Part shown: positions 24,701 through 33,546 of the stretch, in pieces | Numbering within the stretch: the stretch's first letter is position 1 | How the letters are laid out: each line of letters begins with the position of its first letter | From: an uncultured bacterium | GTDB taxonomy: Bacteria; Bacteroidota; Bacteroidia; Chitinophagales; Chitinophagaceae | Length of the DNA stretch: 59,308 nt | NCBI GenBank assembly: GCA_903951405.1 | Contig: CAJBBV010000063.1 | Coordinates: forward strand, 1 to 59,308 | Direction of reading: 5' to 3' | Program-made: the position numbers and the translations under genes | The notes under the pieces: model-generated | What the model saw: the letters and a program-made list of their open reading frames with translations, nothing else | The model's database searches: none | Told to the model about the DNA's origin: nothing

Positions 24701-27538
24701 TTATAAATTGACTTTAACTCCAACATTTACGCCAGTACCGAACTTCTGCGAATTGATATACTTATCCTTTGATGAATCGAAATAATTATTTGATGGTTGT
24801 GCATCGAACTTGTAAAACCAACGATAAGGTTGAGCCAACAAATCAACAACAGCAAATTTTAATTCCACCTTACCTTTAAATATCTTTTGTGTGAACTGAA
24901 AATCGATAAGATCTCTAGACATTTCATATATATTGAGGGCTCCACCTTCTACTGCACGATACTTTAATCTCGGACCAACTCTATTATAAAGTATACTTAA
25001 AGAAAGATTTTTTGCAGTACTATAACTCAAACTAGAATTGATTATATAAGGTGATTGTCCTTGAAGCGGAGTATTGACCTGATTTCCATTAAAGGTTACA
25101 GAGCCAAGCATATACGAGAGGTTTGTATAGAATGAAATGTCTTTGAAAAAATTTCCTCCTATAAAATCTAGTTTCTTTCTTAACTCAAATTCCGCTCCAT
25201 AGGTTGTGGCTTTTTCTGCATTCTGGAAAGACAAGACATCATTTCCAGCATTGATTTGCTCAATTGGATTTTTGAATGCCTTATAAAACAAACTGAATGA
25301 CATGATTTCACCAGACGATGGAAAACGTTCAATACGTATATCAGCGTTGTTCACAATAGCCCTTTTTAAACTAGGGTTACCGCGTACAACAACAAAATTA
25401 TCATAGTCAAATACGCTATAGCTAGCCAACTCACGGAACTCAGGTCTATTCACTGATTTAGAAACGGCAAATCTTAAATTCGTAGATTTCCCGATAGAAT
25501 AGGTAAGTAATGCAGAAGGAAGTACATCTAAATTATCGTTGTTAACCGTCGCCTGATTCTTCGCCGTCAATTGCTGCTTATATTTTTCAGCCCTAACACC
25601 ACTGGTAATTTTAAATTTCTCAGAAAATTTTCCATCATACAATAGATAACCAGCATTAAGTAATGCGTTAGCATTATAAGAAGTAGAGTTATTACCAATA
25701 GTAGCTAAGGTTATACCAAATGCATCAATATTTGCATCATTGAAAATAGTAGAGAACGAGGTTGCTTTCGTCTCTGCAATGGATACACCCCTAAAATTCA
25801 ATGAAGCATATCCAAGCGCATCTACAGTAGCTACTCTATCACGATAAAAATTCATTGATCCGAACTTCAGCTTTTGCTGAAATCCTTTATAGTTAAAATT
25901 GTATACGAGGTTAAACGCTGCATTGTAAATCTTTTCATCCAAGCTTGAAAAAATTCGACCTGCATTTCTAACTTCTGGTGAATTCTCATTACCAAGTTTC
26001 AAGTAGTAGCCACCCTTTTCATCATCCGGTGTTCGAAAGGATATAATTTTTTGATCAGGCTGATTTTTATAAGCCTCAGAGACAGAAGTAGACCAATCGA
26101 AATTCAATTTCTTATTCAATGAATGAGTACCATCAAAAACAACACTTGCCAAGCCAGAAGAAGTGACTTCAGCATTATAACTCTTGATCTCAAAACGAGA
26201 AGGAACATTACTCACATCATATCCATTGCGAAGCCCTAAGGCATTCGAATAATCGTTATTGAATAACCCCTTTAATGTGAATTTGCTCTTCCCCTTTGAA
26301 TATGCCAAGTTTACTAACCCCGCAAGATTATTTTTCTGTTCATATACTTTTGTAAAATTGTCATATAACAATTCCCCATCGAGCATATAATCAGATCGAT
26401 CTCTATCTGAAACTTTTCTTCCATTGCCATAACTTAACATATAGAGCATTCCAAGCTTAGCATTATTCTTCAACATGTATGAGTTCCCGCCACTAATACC
26501 AACACTTACGCTTGGCATAGATTGAATAAGCCCACCATATTTATAAGAGTTAGGAAATTGTTTTGTAATCTGTTGCTTAGTTGGATTGGGCAAAGCAATG
26601 AATGCCGATCCTCTATTCTTTACATAATCTGATGGCAACTTTCGCATCCCATCAAAAAATCCGAAATTATCGAACTGCCCATTAAAAGTTGATCCATAAA
26701 AATCTTTACCAGTAGTGAGTGAATTGGCCGTCGTAGAAACGGAAACCTCTGTAAATGCTTTTGAAGGATAATCCTTTGTTACAACCTTAACCAATCCACC
26801 AGAAAAGTCTCCGGGCAAATCAGCTGTTGGCGTCTTGTAGATTATCACATTATCGATTGCCGAAGCTGGTATGATATCAAATGAAAATGCTTTTTTATCA
26901 AGCTCTGTACTGGGAAGGATGTTATTGTTTAACATCGCAACATTATAGCGTTCATTCAATCCCCTGATGACTACAAACTTATTATCCTGCACAGAAACGC
27001 CAGAGACCCTTCTGATTACTTCTCCGGTGTTTTTATCTGGAGATTTGCGAATAGATTCTGCAGAAATACCATCCTGAATACTAGAACTGTTACGCTGCAT
27101 CAAATACAATGAAGCAACAGATTCTTTTTTACCAGACGACTTAACCACCACCTCCTGCATGTCCTTCATCTTTGGTGATAATGAAATGGTGATTCCATTA
27201 TCCGAATCAGGATTTACATCGGTAAGCAGCTTTCTATCAAATCCAGCAGATGATACTTCAATTTGATAGGTTTCATTTTGTTTCAGCTCAATAAGAAACT
27301 TCCCTTCTACATCAGTAAGGATATTACGGCCCCCAGGTATTAATTTAATGGTGGCACCTACTAAGGCAGATCGCGACTTACCGTCTATTACAGTTCCGGA
27401 AAATTTTACAGCCTTCTGTGCAAAAACTGACATTGATGAACAGAAGAGGGAAAAGGCAATAAGAGTAGTTCGAGATCCGCCACGCACCAATGAAAGCAGC
27501 TTTGCTACATTGGCTTTGTTTGATCTTTGATTGAACAT
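24701..27538 (-). CDS. TonB-dependent outer-membrane receptor with CarboxypepD_reg-like domain
   Basis: A large outer-membrane receptor, 945 residues from the ATG at 27538 (the ORF adds 8 unsupported residues). The N-terminus has a hydrophobic signal (TTLIAFSLFCSSMSVFAQ), a CarboxypepD_reg-like domain (FSGTVIDGKSRSALVGATIKL), a plug (VSGVSVQDNKFVVIRGLNERYN...) and the barrel ending in VGVKVNL. SusC-type receptors usually have a SusD partner; here the partner is the IPT lipoprotein. TonB energises uptake. The ligand is unknown. The gene sits between the Pho-like two-component genes and the nucleotide-sugar genes. Confidence 0.9.
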   Translation of the reverse strand: MFNQRSNKANVAKLLSLVRGGSRTTLIAFSLFCSSMSVFAQKAVKFSGTVIDGKSRSALVGATIKLIPGGRNILTDVEGKFLIELKQNETYQIEVSSAGFDRKLLTDVNPDSDNGITISLSPKMKDMQEVVVKSSGKKESVASLYLMQRNSSSIQDGISAESIRKSPDKNTGEVIRRVSGVSVQDNKFVVIRGLNERYNVAMLNNNILPSTELDKKAFSFDIIPASAIDNVIIYKTPTADLPGDFSGGLVKVVTKDYPSKAFTEVSVSTTANSLTTGKDFYGSTFNGQFDNFGFFDGMRKLPSDYVKNRGSAFIALPNPTKQQITKQFPNSYKYGGLIQSMPSVSVGISGGNSYMLKNNAKLGMLYMLSYGNGRKVSDRDRSDYMLDGELLYDNFTKVYEQKNNLAGLVNLAYSKGKSKFTLKGLFNNDYSNALGLRNGYDVSNVPSRFEIKSYNAEVTSSGLASVVFDGTHSLNKKLNFDWSTSVSEAYKNQPDQKIISFRTPDDEKGGYYLKLGNENSPEVRNAGRIFSSLDEKIYNAAFNLVYNFNYKGFQQKLKFGSMNFYRDRVATVDALGYASLNFRGVSIAETKATSFSTIFNDANIDAFGITLATIGNNSTSYNANALLNAGYLLYDGKFSEKFKITSGVRAEKYKQQLTAKNQATVNNDNLDVLPSALLTYSIGKSTNLRFAVSKSVNRPEFRELASYSVFDYDNFVVVRGNPSLKRAIVNNADIRIERFPSSGEIMSFSLFYKAFKNPIEQINAGNDVLSFQNAEKATTYGAEFELRKKLDFIGGNFFKDISFYTNLSYMLGSVTFNGNQVNTPLQGQSPYIINSSLSYSTAKNLSLSILYNRVGPRLKYRAVEGGALNIYEMSRDLIDFQFTQKIFKGKVELKFAVVDLLAQPYRWFYKFDAQPSNNYFDSSKDKYINSQKFGTGVNVGVKVNL

Positions 27539-27826
27539 GTTCGTGGCAGTTTGTTTCGCCAAAAGTATCAGCCCAATATTAACAGAAGGTTACCTTTAAG
27601 AAACTTAAACGCTTTCTTGAAAATTTGTTGAAAAGCATAAACGGACTTAATACAATCTTAATGTTAGGGGACAATTTTCTTAACAATTGAAATCGATATA
27701 GCACTCTCCAAATTGGTAAATACCCGGAATTTCTAGCACAGTCAATGCCTTCATTTAGGCTATATCAAATGTCAATCATGCCATTCACTGAGAAATTATG
27801 GCTAAATTTGCCATAAATTTGAGAAT
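27539..27826. other. Divergent intergenic region, TonB receptor / rfbA
   Basis: This 288-bp spacer holds the promoters of both divergent genes. I see no hairpin, small gene or RNA in it. The only clear motif is the repeated TAAATTTG next to rfbA, listed separately. Confidence 0.6.
27803..27821 (+). promoter_or_regulatory. Two tandem TAAATTTG -7-like boxes before rfbA
   Basis: TAAATTTG occurs at 27803-27810 and again at 27814-27821; both fit TAnnTTTG. The first would give a leader of about 10 bases, the second a start at or near the ATG. No TTG is found at the -33 distance. Confidence 0.35.
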
Positions 27827-28696
27827 ATGAAAGGCATCATTTTAGCGGGAGGGTCTGGAACACGGTTGTACCCCATCACTTATGCTATCAGTAAACAGAT
27901 TATGCCTGTATACGACAAGCCGATGATTTATTACCCCCTCTCAACCCTAATGCTGGCAGGCATTAAAGATATTCTCATTATTTCAACTCCACATGACCTA
28001 CCCCAATTTGAAAAATTATTTGGCGATGGACATCATCTAGGATTGAATTTCACCTACAAAGTGCAAGAGGTTCCGAACGGACTAGCACAGGCATTTGTTA
28101 TCGGTGAAGATTTCATCGGAGATGATAGTTGTGCACTCGTCTTAGGAGATAATATTTTTTATGGAATGGGCCTTGGTAATACGCTTGAAAAAAACAGCAA
28201 CCCAAATGGCGGCATCGTCTATGCCTATCACGTAAGTGACCCTGAACGGTATGGGGTGGTTGAATTTGATGCTAACAAAAAAGCTATTTCAATTGAAGAA
28301 AAACCGACTCATCCCAAGAGTAGGTATGCTGTACCAGGACTCTACTTTTATGACAATGAAGTAGTTCAAATCGCAAAAAACATCAAGCCTTCGCCAAGAG
28401 GTGAATATGAAATAACAGACATCAACTTAGAATATTTAAAGCGTGATAAACTCAGCGTTTCAGTCTTAGATCGAGGAACAGCATGGCTTGATACTGGCAC
28501 CTTCGACTCGTTGATGCAGGCATCGCAATTTATTCAAGTAATTGAACAACGTCAAGGAATCAAAGTTGCCTGTATAGAAGAAATTGCATGGAGAAAAGGA
28601 TTTATAGACAAAGCACAATTGATTAAACTTGCAGAACCATTATTGAAAAGTGGCTACGGAACGTATATCATGGATATGCTAGAATCATCAAATTAA
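27827..28696 (+). CDS. rfbA: Glucose-1-phosphate thymidylyltransferase
   Basis: A 289-residue RmlA/RfbA enzyme that makes dTDP-glucose from dTTP and glucose-1-phosphate, the first step towards dTDP-sugars for surface polysaccharide. The nucleotide-binding start [20 protein letters not shown] and the block [19 protein letters not shown] are diagnostic, and the length is normal. The rfbB, rfbC and rfbD genes are not here. Its stop TAA is directly followed by the ATG of the galE ORF. Confidence 0.95.
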   Translation: MKGIILAGGSGTRLYPITYAISKQIMPVYDKPMIYYPLSTLMLAGIKDILIISTPHDLPQFEKLFGDGHHLGLNFTYKVQEVPNGLAQAFVIGEDFIGDDSCALVLGDNIFYGMGLGNTLEKNSNPNGGIVYAYHVSDPERYGVVEFDANKKAISIEEKPTHPKSRYAVPGLYFYDNEVVQIAKNIKPSPRGEYEITDINLEYLKRDKLSVSVLDRGTAWLDTGTFDSLMQASQFIQVIEQRQGIKVACIEEIAWRKGFIDKAQLIKLAEPLLKSGYGTYIMDMLESSN

Positions 28697-28708
28697 ATGC
28701 TCAACCAA

Positions 28709-29767
28709 ATGAAAAAAATTCTCGTTACTGGCGGTTCAGGATATATCGGATCTCATACATTAGTGGACTTGATTGAACATGGATTTGACGTAGTCTCTGT
28801 AGATAATAATTCCAGGTCAACACCAACCATGCTTGACGGAGTTGAAAAAATTACTGGAAAAAAAATAAAGAATTATAAAGTAGACCTTTGTAATTATGAT
28901 GAGACCCACGCGATTTTTGAAGAAAACACAGATATCGTTGGCGTCATTCACTTTGCAGCATATAAAGCAGTTGGCGAATCAGTTGAAAAACCCATACTCT
29001 ATTTTCAGAACAACCTCGGTTCCCTCATAAACATCATGCGATGCATTGAAGAATTTAAGACCCCTTATTTTGTATTCTCTTCTTCTTGCACCGTATATGG
29101 AAATCCCGACAGTATTCCGGTAACAGAGCAAACACCACGAAAAAACGCTGAATCTCCATACGGACTAACAAAGCAAATGGGAGAACAAATGATAGAGGCA
29201 TTTGCTGCTGCTACGCGATTTACCAAATCTGTAATGCTCCGTTATTTCAATCCAGCAGGAGCTCACCCAACAGCACATATTGGAGAGCTTCCTATTGATA
29301 GACCACAAAACCTTACCCCGATTCTAACTCAAACGGCAATAGGCAAAATGGCAGGATTTACTGTATTCGGAAACGACTACGATACTCGTGATGGATCATG
29401 TATTCGTGATTTTATCCATGTCTGTGACCTAGCCAATGCGCACACAAAAGCATTGGAATTTCTTATTGCCAACAAAAACAACTCCTCCTGCGAAGTATTC
29501 AATTTAGGATCGGGTAATGGTATATCCGTTTTAGAAACGATTAAGGCATTTGAAAAAAGCACAGGCATTACACTTAATTATACTATTGGCCCTAGAAGAC
29601 CGGGAGATGTAATTGCGATATACGCCAATAATGATAAAGCAAAAGAACAATTACAGTGGATTCCTAAATATTCTTTGGAAGAAATTATGACATCTGCATG
29701 GAAGTGGGAACAGGTTATAGAAAAACTTCCTGTCCATCTCGAACTCAGAAGCCATAAATTAAATTAA
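28709..29767 (+). CDS. galE: UDP-glucose 4-epimerase GalE
   Basis: GalE interconverts UDP-glucose and UDP-galactose with tightly bound NAD. MKKILVTGGSGYIGSHTLVD opens the protein, so the ATG at 28709 (352 residues) is preferred over the one at 28697. The catalytic parts are SSSCTVYG and the YxxxK in SPYGLTKQ, and the C-terminal GSGNGISVLE block is normal. With rfbA it supplies nucleotide sugars for cell-surface glycans. Confidence 0.94.
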   Translation: MKKILVTGGSGYIGSHTLVDLIEHGFDVVSVDNNSRSTPTMLDGVEKITGKKIKNYKVDLCNYDETHAIFEENTDIVGVIHFAAYKAVGESVEKPILYFQNNLGSLINIMRCIEEFKTPYFVFSSSCTVYGNPDSIPVTEQTPRKNAESPYGLTKQMGEQMIEAFAAATRFTKSVMLRYFNPAGAHPTAHIGELPIDRPQNLTPILTQTAIGKMAGFTVFGNDYDTRDGSCIRDFIHVCDLANAHTKALEFLIANKNNSSCEVFNLGSGNGISVLETIKAFEKSTGITLNYTIGPRRPGDVIAIYANNDKAKEQLQWIPKYSLEEIMTSAWKWEQVIEKLPVHLELRSHKLN

Positions 29768-29841
29768 TAAACGTTAAAAAAACCAAGATAGAGTTAAAAA
29801 TAAGGACCGTTTGATGTTACTTTGTAAAAAACAACTTTATC

Positions 29842-30804
29842 ATGCTTGATGCGATAGAAGTAACTGGTCAAAAAGATACACGAAGTGGATTTGGAGATGG
29901 TATATTCGAACTTGGACAAAAAAATCCAAATGTAGTAGCCCTCACAGCGGACTTAGCTGGTTCACTAAAATTAAATGCATTCATAAAAGCCTTTCCAGAA
30001 CGATTTATACAAGTAGGGATAGCAGAAGCCAACATGATTGGAATTGCTGCAGGACTTACCATTGGAGGAAAAATTCCTTACACTACCACATTTGCTAATT
30101 TCTCAACTGGAAGGGTATATGACCAAATAAGACAATCTGTTGCGTACTCCAATAAAAATGTCAAGATTTGTGCATCGCATGCTGGACTCACATTGGGTGA
30201 AGATGGTGCCACTCATCAAATCCTAGAAGATATAGGGTTAATGAAGATGCTTCCGGGTATGACAGTGATCGTGCCATGTGATTATAATCAAACCAAAGCC
30301 GCAACGATTGCAATAGCAGAATACCAAGGACCGGTTTATTTACGATTTGGTAGACCAGTTTGGCCAATTTTCACCGATCCGAATGAACCATTTATCGTTG
30401 GCAAGGCACAACATTTTTCAAGAGGAAATGACATCAGCATTTTCGCTTGCGGGCACCTTGTATGGAAAGCAATTGAAGCTGGAAGGATACTAAAAGAAAA
30501 AGGTATCCATGCCGAAATCATCAATATTCATACTATTAAGCCGTTAGATGTGGCTGCCGTTGTGGCCTCAATTCAGAAAACAGGGTGTGCAGTAACTGCA
30601 GAGGAACATAATGTGATTGGAGGATTAGGCGATAGCATTGCACAAGTAGCGGCGAAAGAATGCCCTATCCCAATTGAAATGATTGGTACTCAGGATACGT
30701 TTGGAGAAAGCGGAAAACCAACAGAATTGCTTAAAAAATATGGATTGGATACAGAATTCATAGTAGCCGCCGCTGAAAAAGCAATCTTGAGAAAAAAGGC
30801 CTAA
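29842..30804 (+). CDS. Transketolase, C-terminal subunit
   Basis: A 320-residue protein covering the pyrimidine-binding and C-terminal domains of transketolase. The thiamine-activating Glu is in VGIAEANMIGIAAG, and TFANFSTGRVYDQIRQS is the conserved region after it. The C-terminal domain has EEHNVIGGLGDSIAQV. Many Bacteroidota split transketolase into two adjacent genes; the N-terminal partner (diphosphate-binding half) is not in this window. A DXP-synthase-like or related TPP enzyme is a less likely alternative. It stands 74 bp after galE, with its own probable promoter. Confidence 0.88.
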   Translation: MLDAIEVTGQKDTRSGFGDGIFELGQKNPNVVALTADLAGSLKLNAFIKAFPERFIQVGIAEANMIGIAAGLTIGGKIPYTTTFANFSTGRVYDQIRQSVAYSNKNVKICASHAGLTLGEDGATHQILEDIGLMKMLPGMTVIVPCDYNQTKAATIAIAEYQGPVYLRFGRPVWPIFTDPNEPFIVGKAQHFSRGNDISIFACGHLVWKAIEAGRILKEKGIHAEIINIHTIKPLDVAAVVASIQKTGCAVTAEEHNVIGGLGDSIAQVAAKECPIPIEMIGTQDTFGESGKPTELLKKYGLDTEFIVAAAEKAILRKKA

Positions 30805-30837
30805 CGTTTTGCCTTTGCGATAAAGAATGCAGTTAAC

Positions 30838-31392
30838 ATGAATCCACAACATTCAGAAGACGAAGAATTAGTAGCGGGCTTTAAAGAGCCTAAAACCAAG
30901 GAATCAGCCTTCACCTCTATTGTAAAAAAGTACCAAGAAAGAATTTATTGGCAAATACGCAGACTAGTCATCAACCATGAAGACGCCAATGATGTAATGC
31001 AGAATGTATTCATTAAGGCTTGGAACGGGCTTGATAATTTCAGAGCAGAATCACAGCTTTTCACATGGCTTTACAGAATAGCTGTAAATGAAAGTCTATC
31101 CTTTTTGGATCAGCAAAAAAAGAGAAGCAATATTTCCATCGATGATTCAGGACTTCATCTCGAAGAAAAATTACAGAGTGAAAAAGATTTCGACTCAAAT
31201 AAGGCCGTTTGGAAACTCCAATTGGCTATTCAACAACTACCTGAAAAACAACGCATTGTATTCAATTTGAGGTATTTTGAGGAAATGGGCTACGAGGAAA
31301 TGAGCAAGATTTTGGAGACATCCGTTGGCGCTCTCAAGGCTAGCTATCATCATGCAGTTAAAAAAATAGAAGATTACATTTTAAATCATTAA
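30838..31392 (+). CDS. ECF-type RNA polymerase sigma factor
   Basis: A 184-residue group IV sigma-70 factor. Region 2 includes NDVMQNVFIKAWNGLDNFR and FTWLYRIAVNESLS. Region 4 has LPEKQRIVFNLRYFEEMGYEEMSKIL and a helix-turn-helix with SVGALKASYHHAVKKIE. It is followed by a membrane protein and a Spy-like exported protein, a three-gene signalling unit common in Bacteroidota. Confidence 0.93.
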   Translation: MNPQHSEDEELVAGFKEPKTKESAFTSIVKKYQERIYWQIRRLVINHEDANDVMQNVFIKAWNGLDNFRAESQLFTWLYRIAVNESLSFLDQQKKRSNISIDDSGLHLEEKLQSEKDFDSNKAVWKLQLAIQQLPEKQRIVFNLRYFEEMGYEEMSKILETSVGALKASYHHAVKKIEDYILNH

Positions 31393-31423
31393 ACCAATTC
31401 CTCTAGCGGCGGTCAAACATGGG

Positions 31424-32125
31424 ATGAATTCATCAAAAACCATATTATCAGAAACACAAGCAATAAGTCAAGCTGTTGCTAACCTACCAAAAACGAATCC
31501 GTTTACCCTATCTCAAGAGTATTTTGAGCTTTTCTCCATCAACCTCCTAAGAACAATTCAACAATCCGAGCAAAAGGCATTAAGCACCCCAGAAAATTAC
31601 TTTTCCACCTTCCCAAGCAAATTGTTGGAAAAAATTAAAGAAGAGAATAGCACTGCAGAATTAGAGGAATTATCTCCAATTCTGGCTGGGATGCAAAAGC
31701 AAAACCCATTCTACGTCCCAGAAAACTACTTCGCAACGTTTAATGCCACCCCTAAAAAAGAGCAAACTATAATTCGTTCGGTATTTAGCTATAAAAGAAT
31801 CATACGCTACGCTGCTGCGGCTTGCATAACAGGGCTTCTCATTATTTCCTATACCTATAATCAACATAACGCCACAAGCCCACTAGCTGCCCAGCAAAAG
31901 AATTCGGCATCGGATCTTTCACTCGAATCAATAATAGGATACCTTGATGAGGTGGATGACGTTAAGGATGATAATGAAAATGATACCCCCATTACAGCAG
32001 AAAATAACTTGTTGGTTGACATCAATCAAGAAACAATCCGCCAGGTACTTCAAGAAATACCAGAAAACGATATCAAACAATTTATTGACCAAACTGGTTC
32101 AACAGAATATAAATCATTAAACTAA
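31424..32125 (+). CDS. Putative anti-sigma factor, single-pass membrane protein
   Basis: A 233-residue protein between an ECF sigma gene and its sensor gene. The N-terminal 120 residues are probably cytoplasmic and contain three copies of an aromatic motif: NPFTLSQEYFELF, STPENYFSTF and NPFYVPENYFATF. One membrane helix follows (AAAACITGLLIISYTY, about 134-150). The C-terminal part is acidic and exported (YLDEVDDVKDDNEND) and ends in segments such as VDINQETIRQVLQEIPENDIKQF. I recognise no anti-sigma domain; the role is inferred from position and topology. Confidence 0.6.
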   Translation: MNSSKTILSETQAISQAVANLPKTNPFTLSQEYFELFSINLLRTIQQSEQKALSTPENYFSTFPSKLLEKIKEENSTAELEELSPILAGMQKQNPFYVPENYFATFNATPKKEQTIIRSVFSYKRIIRYAAAACITGLLIISYTYNQHNATSPLAAQQKNSASDLSLESIIGYLDEVDDVKDDNENDTPITAENNLLVDINQETIRQVLQEIPENDIKQFIDQTGSTEYKSLN

Positions 32126-32143
32126 TCATAATAAATTCGAAAC

Positions 32144-32602
32144 ATGACAAAAATGGCTGAAATGAGATTAAAGATTTTACTGATATTACTCGTAGGTCTA
32201 AGCCTAGGAATATCAAGCCAAGCCCAAACAAACCGGATTGAAAGAGGTGAAAACAGGTCAGCCGACTTACGTAAAATCCAGGCTATGGAAATGGCATTTA
32301 TCACCAAAGAATTGAACCTGAACCCTGATGAAGCCCAAAAGTTTTGGCCAATATTCAATATGTACAGAAATGATATGAGGGGGATTGCTTTAGATAAAAA
32401 CAGCAGTGACCGACTTGAAAAACAGCAAAAACTGTTGGATATTAAGAAAAAATACAGGGATGATTTCACCAAGGTGATGACCCAAGACCGAGCAAATAAG
32501 GTTTTTGGCGCAGAAGATGAATTCAAGTCCTTGGTTAGGCGTGAATTTCAGAAAAGACAATCTGAAAAAGGACGATTTGAAGGTAGGAAAAAAGGATTTT
32601 GA
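32144..32602 (+). CDS. Sensor of ECF-type sigma factor, Spy/CpxP-like
   Basis: A 152-residue exported protein of a type annotated in Bacteroidota as 'sensor of ECF-type sigma factor'. The signal segment is LKILLILLVGLSLGISSQAQ, and the start may be any of three in-frame ATGs. The mature part is helical with FITKELNLNPDEAQKFWPIFNMYRNDM, resembling Spy/CpxP LTxxQ-type helices that sense envelope stress. It is 18 bp after the putative anti-sigma gene and ends at a strong terminator, so the three genes form one operon. Confidence 0.78.
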   Translation: MTKMAEMRLKILLILLVGLSLGISSQAQTNRIERGENRSADLRKIQAMEMAFITKELNLNPDEAQKFWPIFNMYRNDMRGIALDKNSSDRLEKQQKLLDIKKKYRDDFTKVMTQDRANKVFGAEDEFKSLVRREFQKRQSEKGRFEGRKKGF

Positions 32603-32656
32603 TAATATTTTATAAAAAATGTACTTTTAACTCGGTGTTTTTCATAGGTTAGCAAC

Positions 32657-32690
32657 GGCTGGCTCTCTTTAGAGCTGGCCTCTTTTTTTT
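32657..32690 (+). terminator. Rho-independent terminator of the ECF sigma operon
   Basis: A 10-bp stem GGCTGGCTCT / AGAGCTGGCC (two wobble pairs in the middle) with a CTTT loop is followed by TCTTTTTTTT. It lies 54 bases after the sensor gene. Confidence 0.9.
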
Positions 32691-32711
32691 ATACCCAGTA
32701 CCAGGAAGAAA

Positions 32712-32734
32712 AAAAGCAGCTTAATTGTATTAAG
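32712..32734 (-). terminator. Possible weak terminator after the MBL hydrolase
   Basis: On the minus strand CTTAAT-ACA-ATTAAG is followed by CTGCTTTTTTTC. The stem is short and AT-rich, so efficiency is doubtful. Confidence 0.35.
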
Positions 32735-32750
32735 TATTTACACTTAACTA

Positions 32751-33527
32751 TTAACTAAGCTTAACTATCACCGAATCTCCTGACTCACCATATGTGGGAG
32801 TTTTGATATCATGATAGAATAAGAAAACCCATCCTTCTTTTATACCTAACTCCCACCACTGTGACCTAAGCTCCATTGCTTTTTTTCCATCAGAATCATA
32901 CTTTGCTACAAATTTTGTTTTCATTTGTTGAAGTTGAGGAGCTTCATCACCACCAAAAAAAACAATTTGATTGTTTTCAAAAATGGAAAACACTTGATGA
33001 AATGGTGAATGTCCTGCCGATATTTCAAATGCGATATACCCATCAATTAACCCCTTCTCTCCTTCCAATAAGATTACCTGCTCATTTTCCAATAAAGTCT
33101 CAAATGAAGTAGTATTATAAGAGGCACTATGGCCACTTAACGCAAATTCAATCTCTTTGCGATGGATATAATAGGTAGCATTTGGAAAAGCGAGTTTATC
33201 CTCATTTATCAAGGAATCATGCATAAATAAACCCCCAGCATGATCCTTATGAAGATGAGTCATCAAGACTTTGGTGACATCAGAGGGATAAAATCCATTC
33301 ATGGCTAAATTTTGATGTAACTGTAAAATACCTTGCCCATCCGTAAATCCCAACCCAGTATCCAATAACAAAACGTCCTTTTCAGTGATAACGAGAAAAG
33401 GTTGGATTTCAACCAATAGACTTCCTCTTGGTCGGCTTTGTAAATCATCAATGCTTGTTTGAAATGGCACGAATTCCTTCGTTTGATCTATGGTAAACGA
33501 ACCCTCTGAAAGTGGTATAATCTTCAT
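32751..33527 (-). CDS. Metallo-beta-lactamase-fold hydrolase
   Basis: A 258-residue MBL-fold protein with the dinuclear zinc motif THLHKDHAGG (His91, His93, Asp95, His96). Later ligands appear in SAGHSPFHQVF and GGDEAPQ. No signal peptide is seen, so it is cytoplasmic. It resembles quorum-quenching lactonase or glyoxalase II-like members, but the substrate cannot be read. It follows rodA by 19 bp on the same strand and may be the last gene of the mre operon. Confidence 0.85.
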   Translation of the reverse strand: MKIIPLSEGSFTIDQTKEFVPFQTSIDDLQSRPRGSLLVEIQPFLVITEKDVLLLDTGLGFTDGQGILQLHQNLAMNGFYPSDVTKVLMTHLHKDHAGGLFMHDSLINEDKLAFPNATYYIHRKEIEFALSGHSASYNTTSFETLLENEQVILLEGEKGLIDGYIAFEISAGHSPFHQVFSIFENNQIVFFGGDEAPQLQQMKTKFVAKYDSDGKKAMELRSQWWELGIKEGWVFLFYHDIKTPTYGESGDSVIVKLS

Positions 33528-33546
33528 ATTAAGAATATGTCTGGAA

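Noticed and set aside
32122-32526. 134-codon minus-strand ORF opposite the Spy-like sensor
   Set aside because: Position, terminator and homology support the plus-strand gene; the minus ORF is Ser/Phe/Ile-rich shadow sequence.
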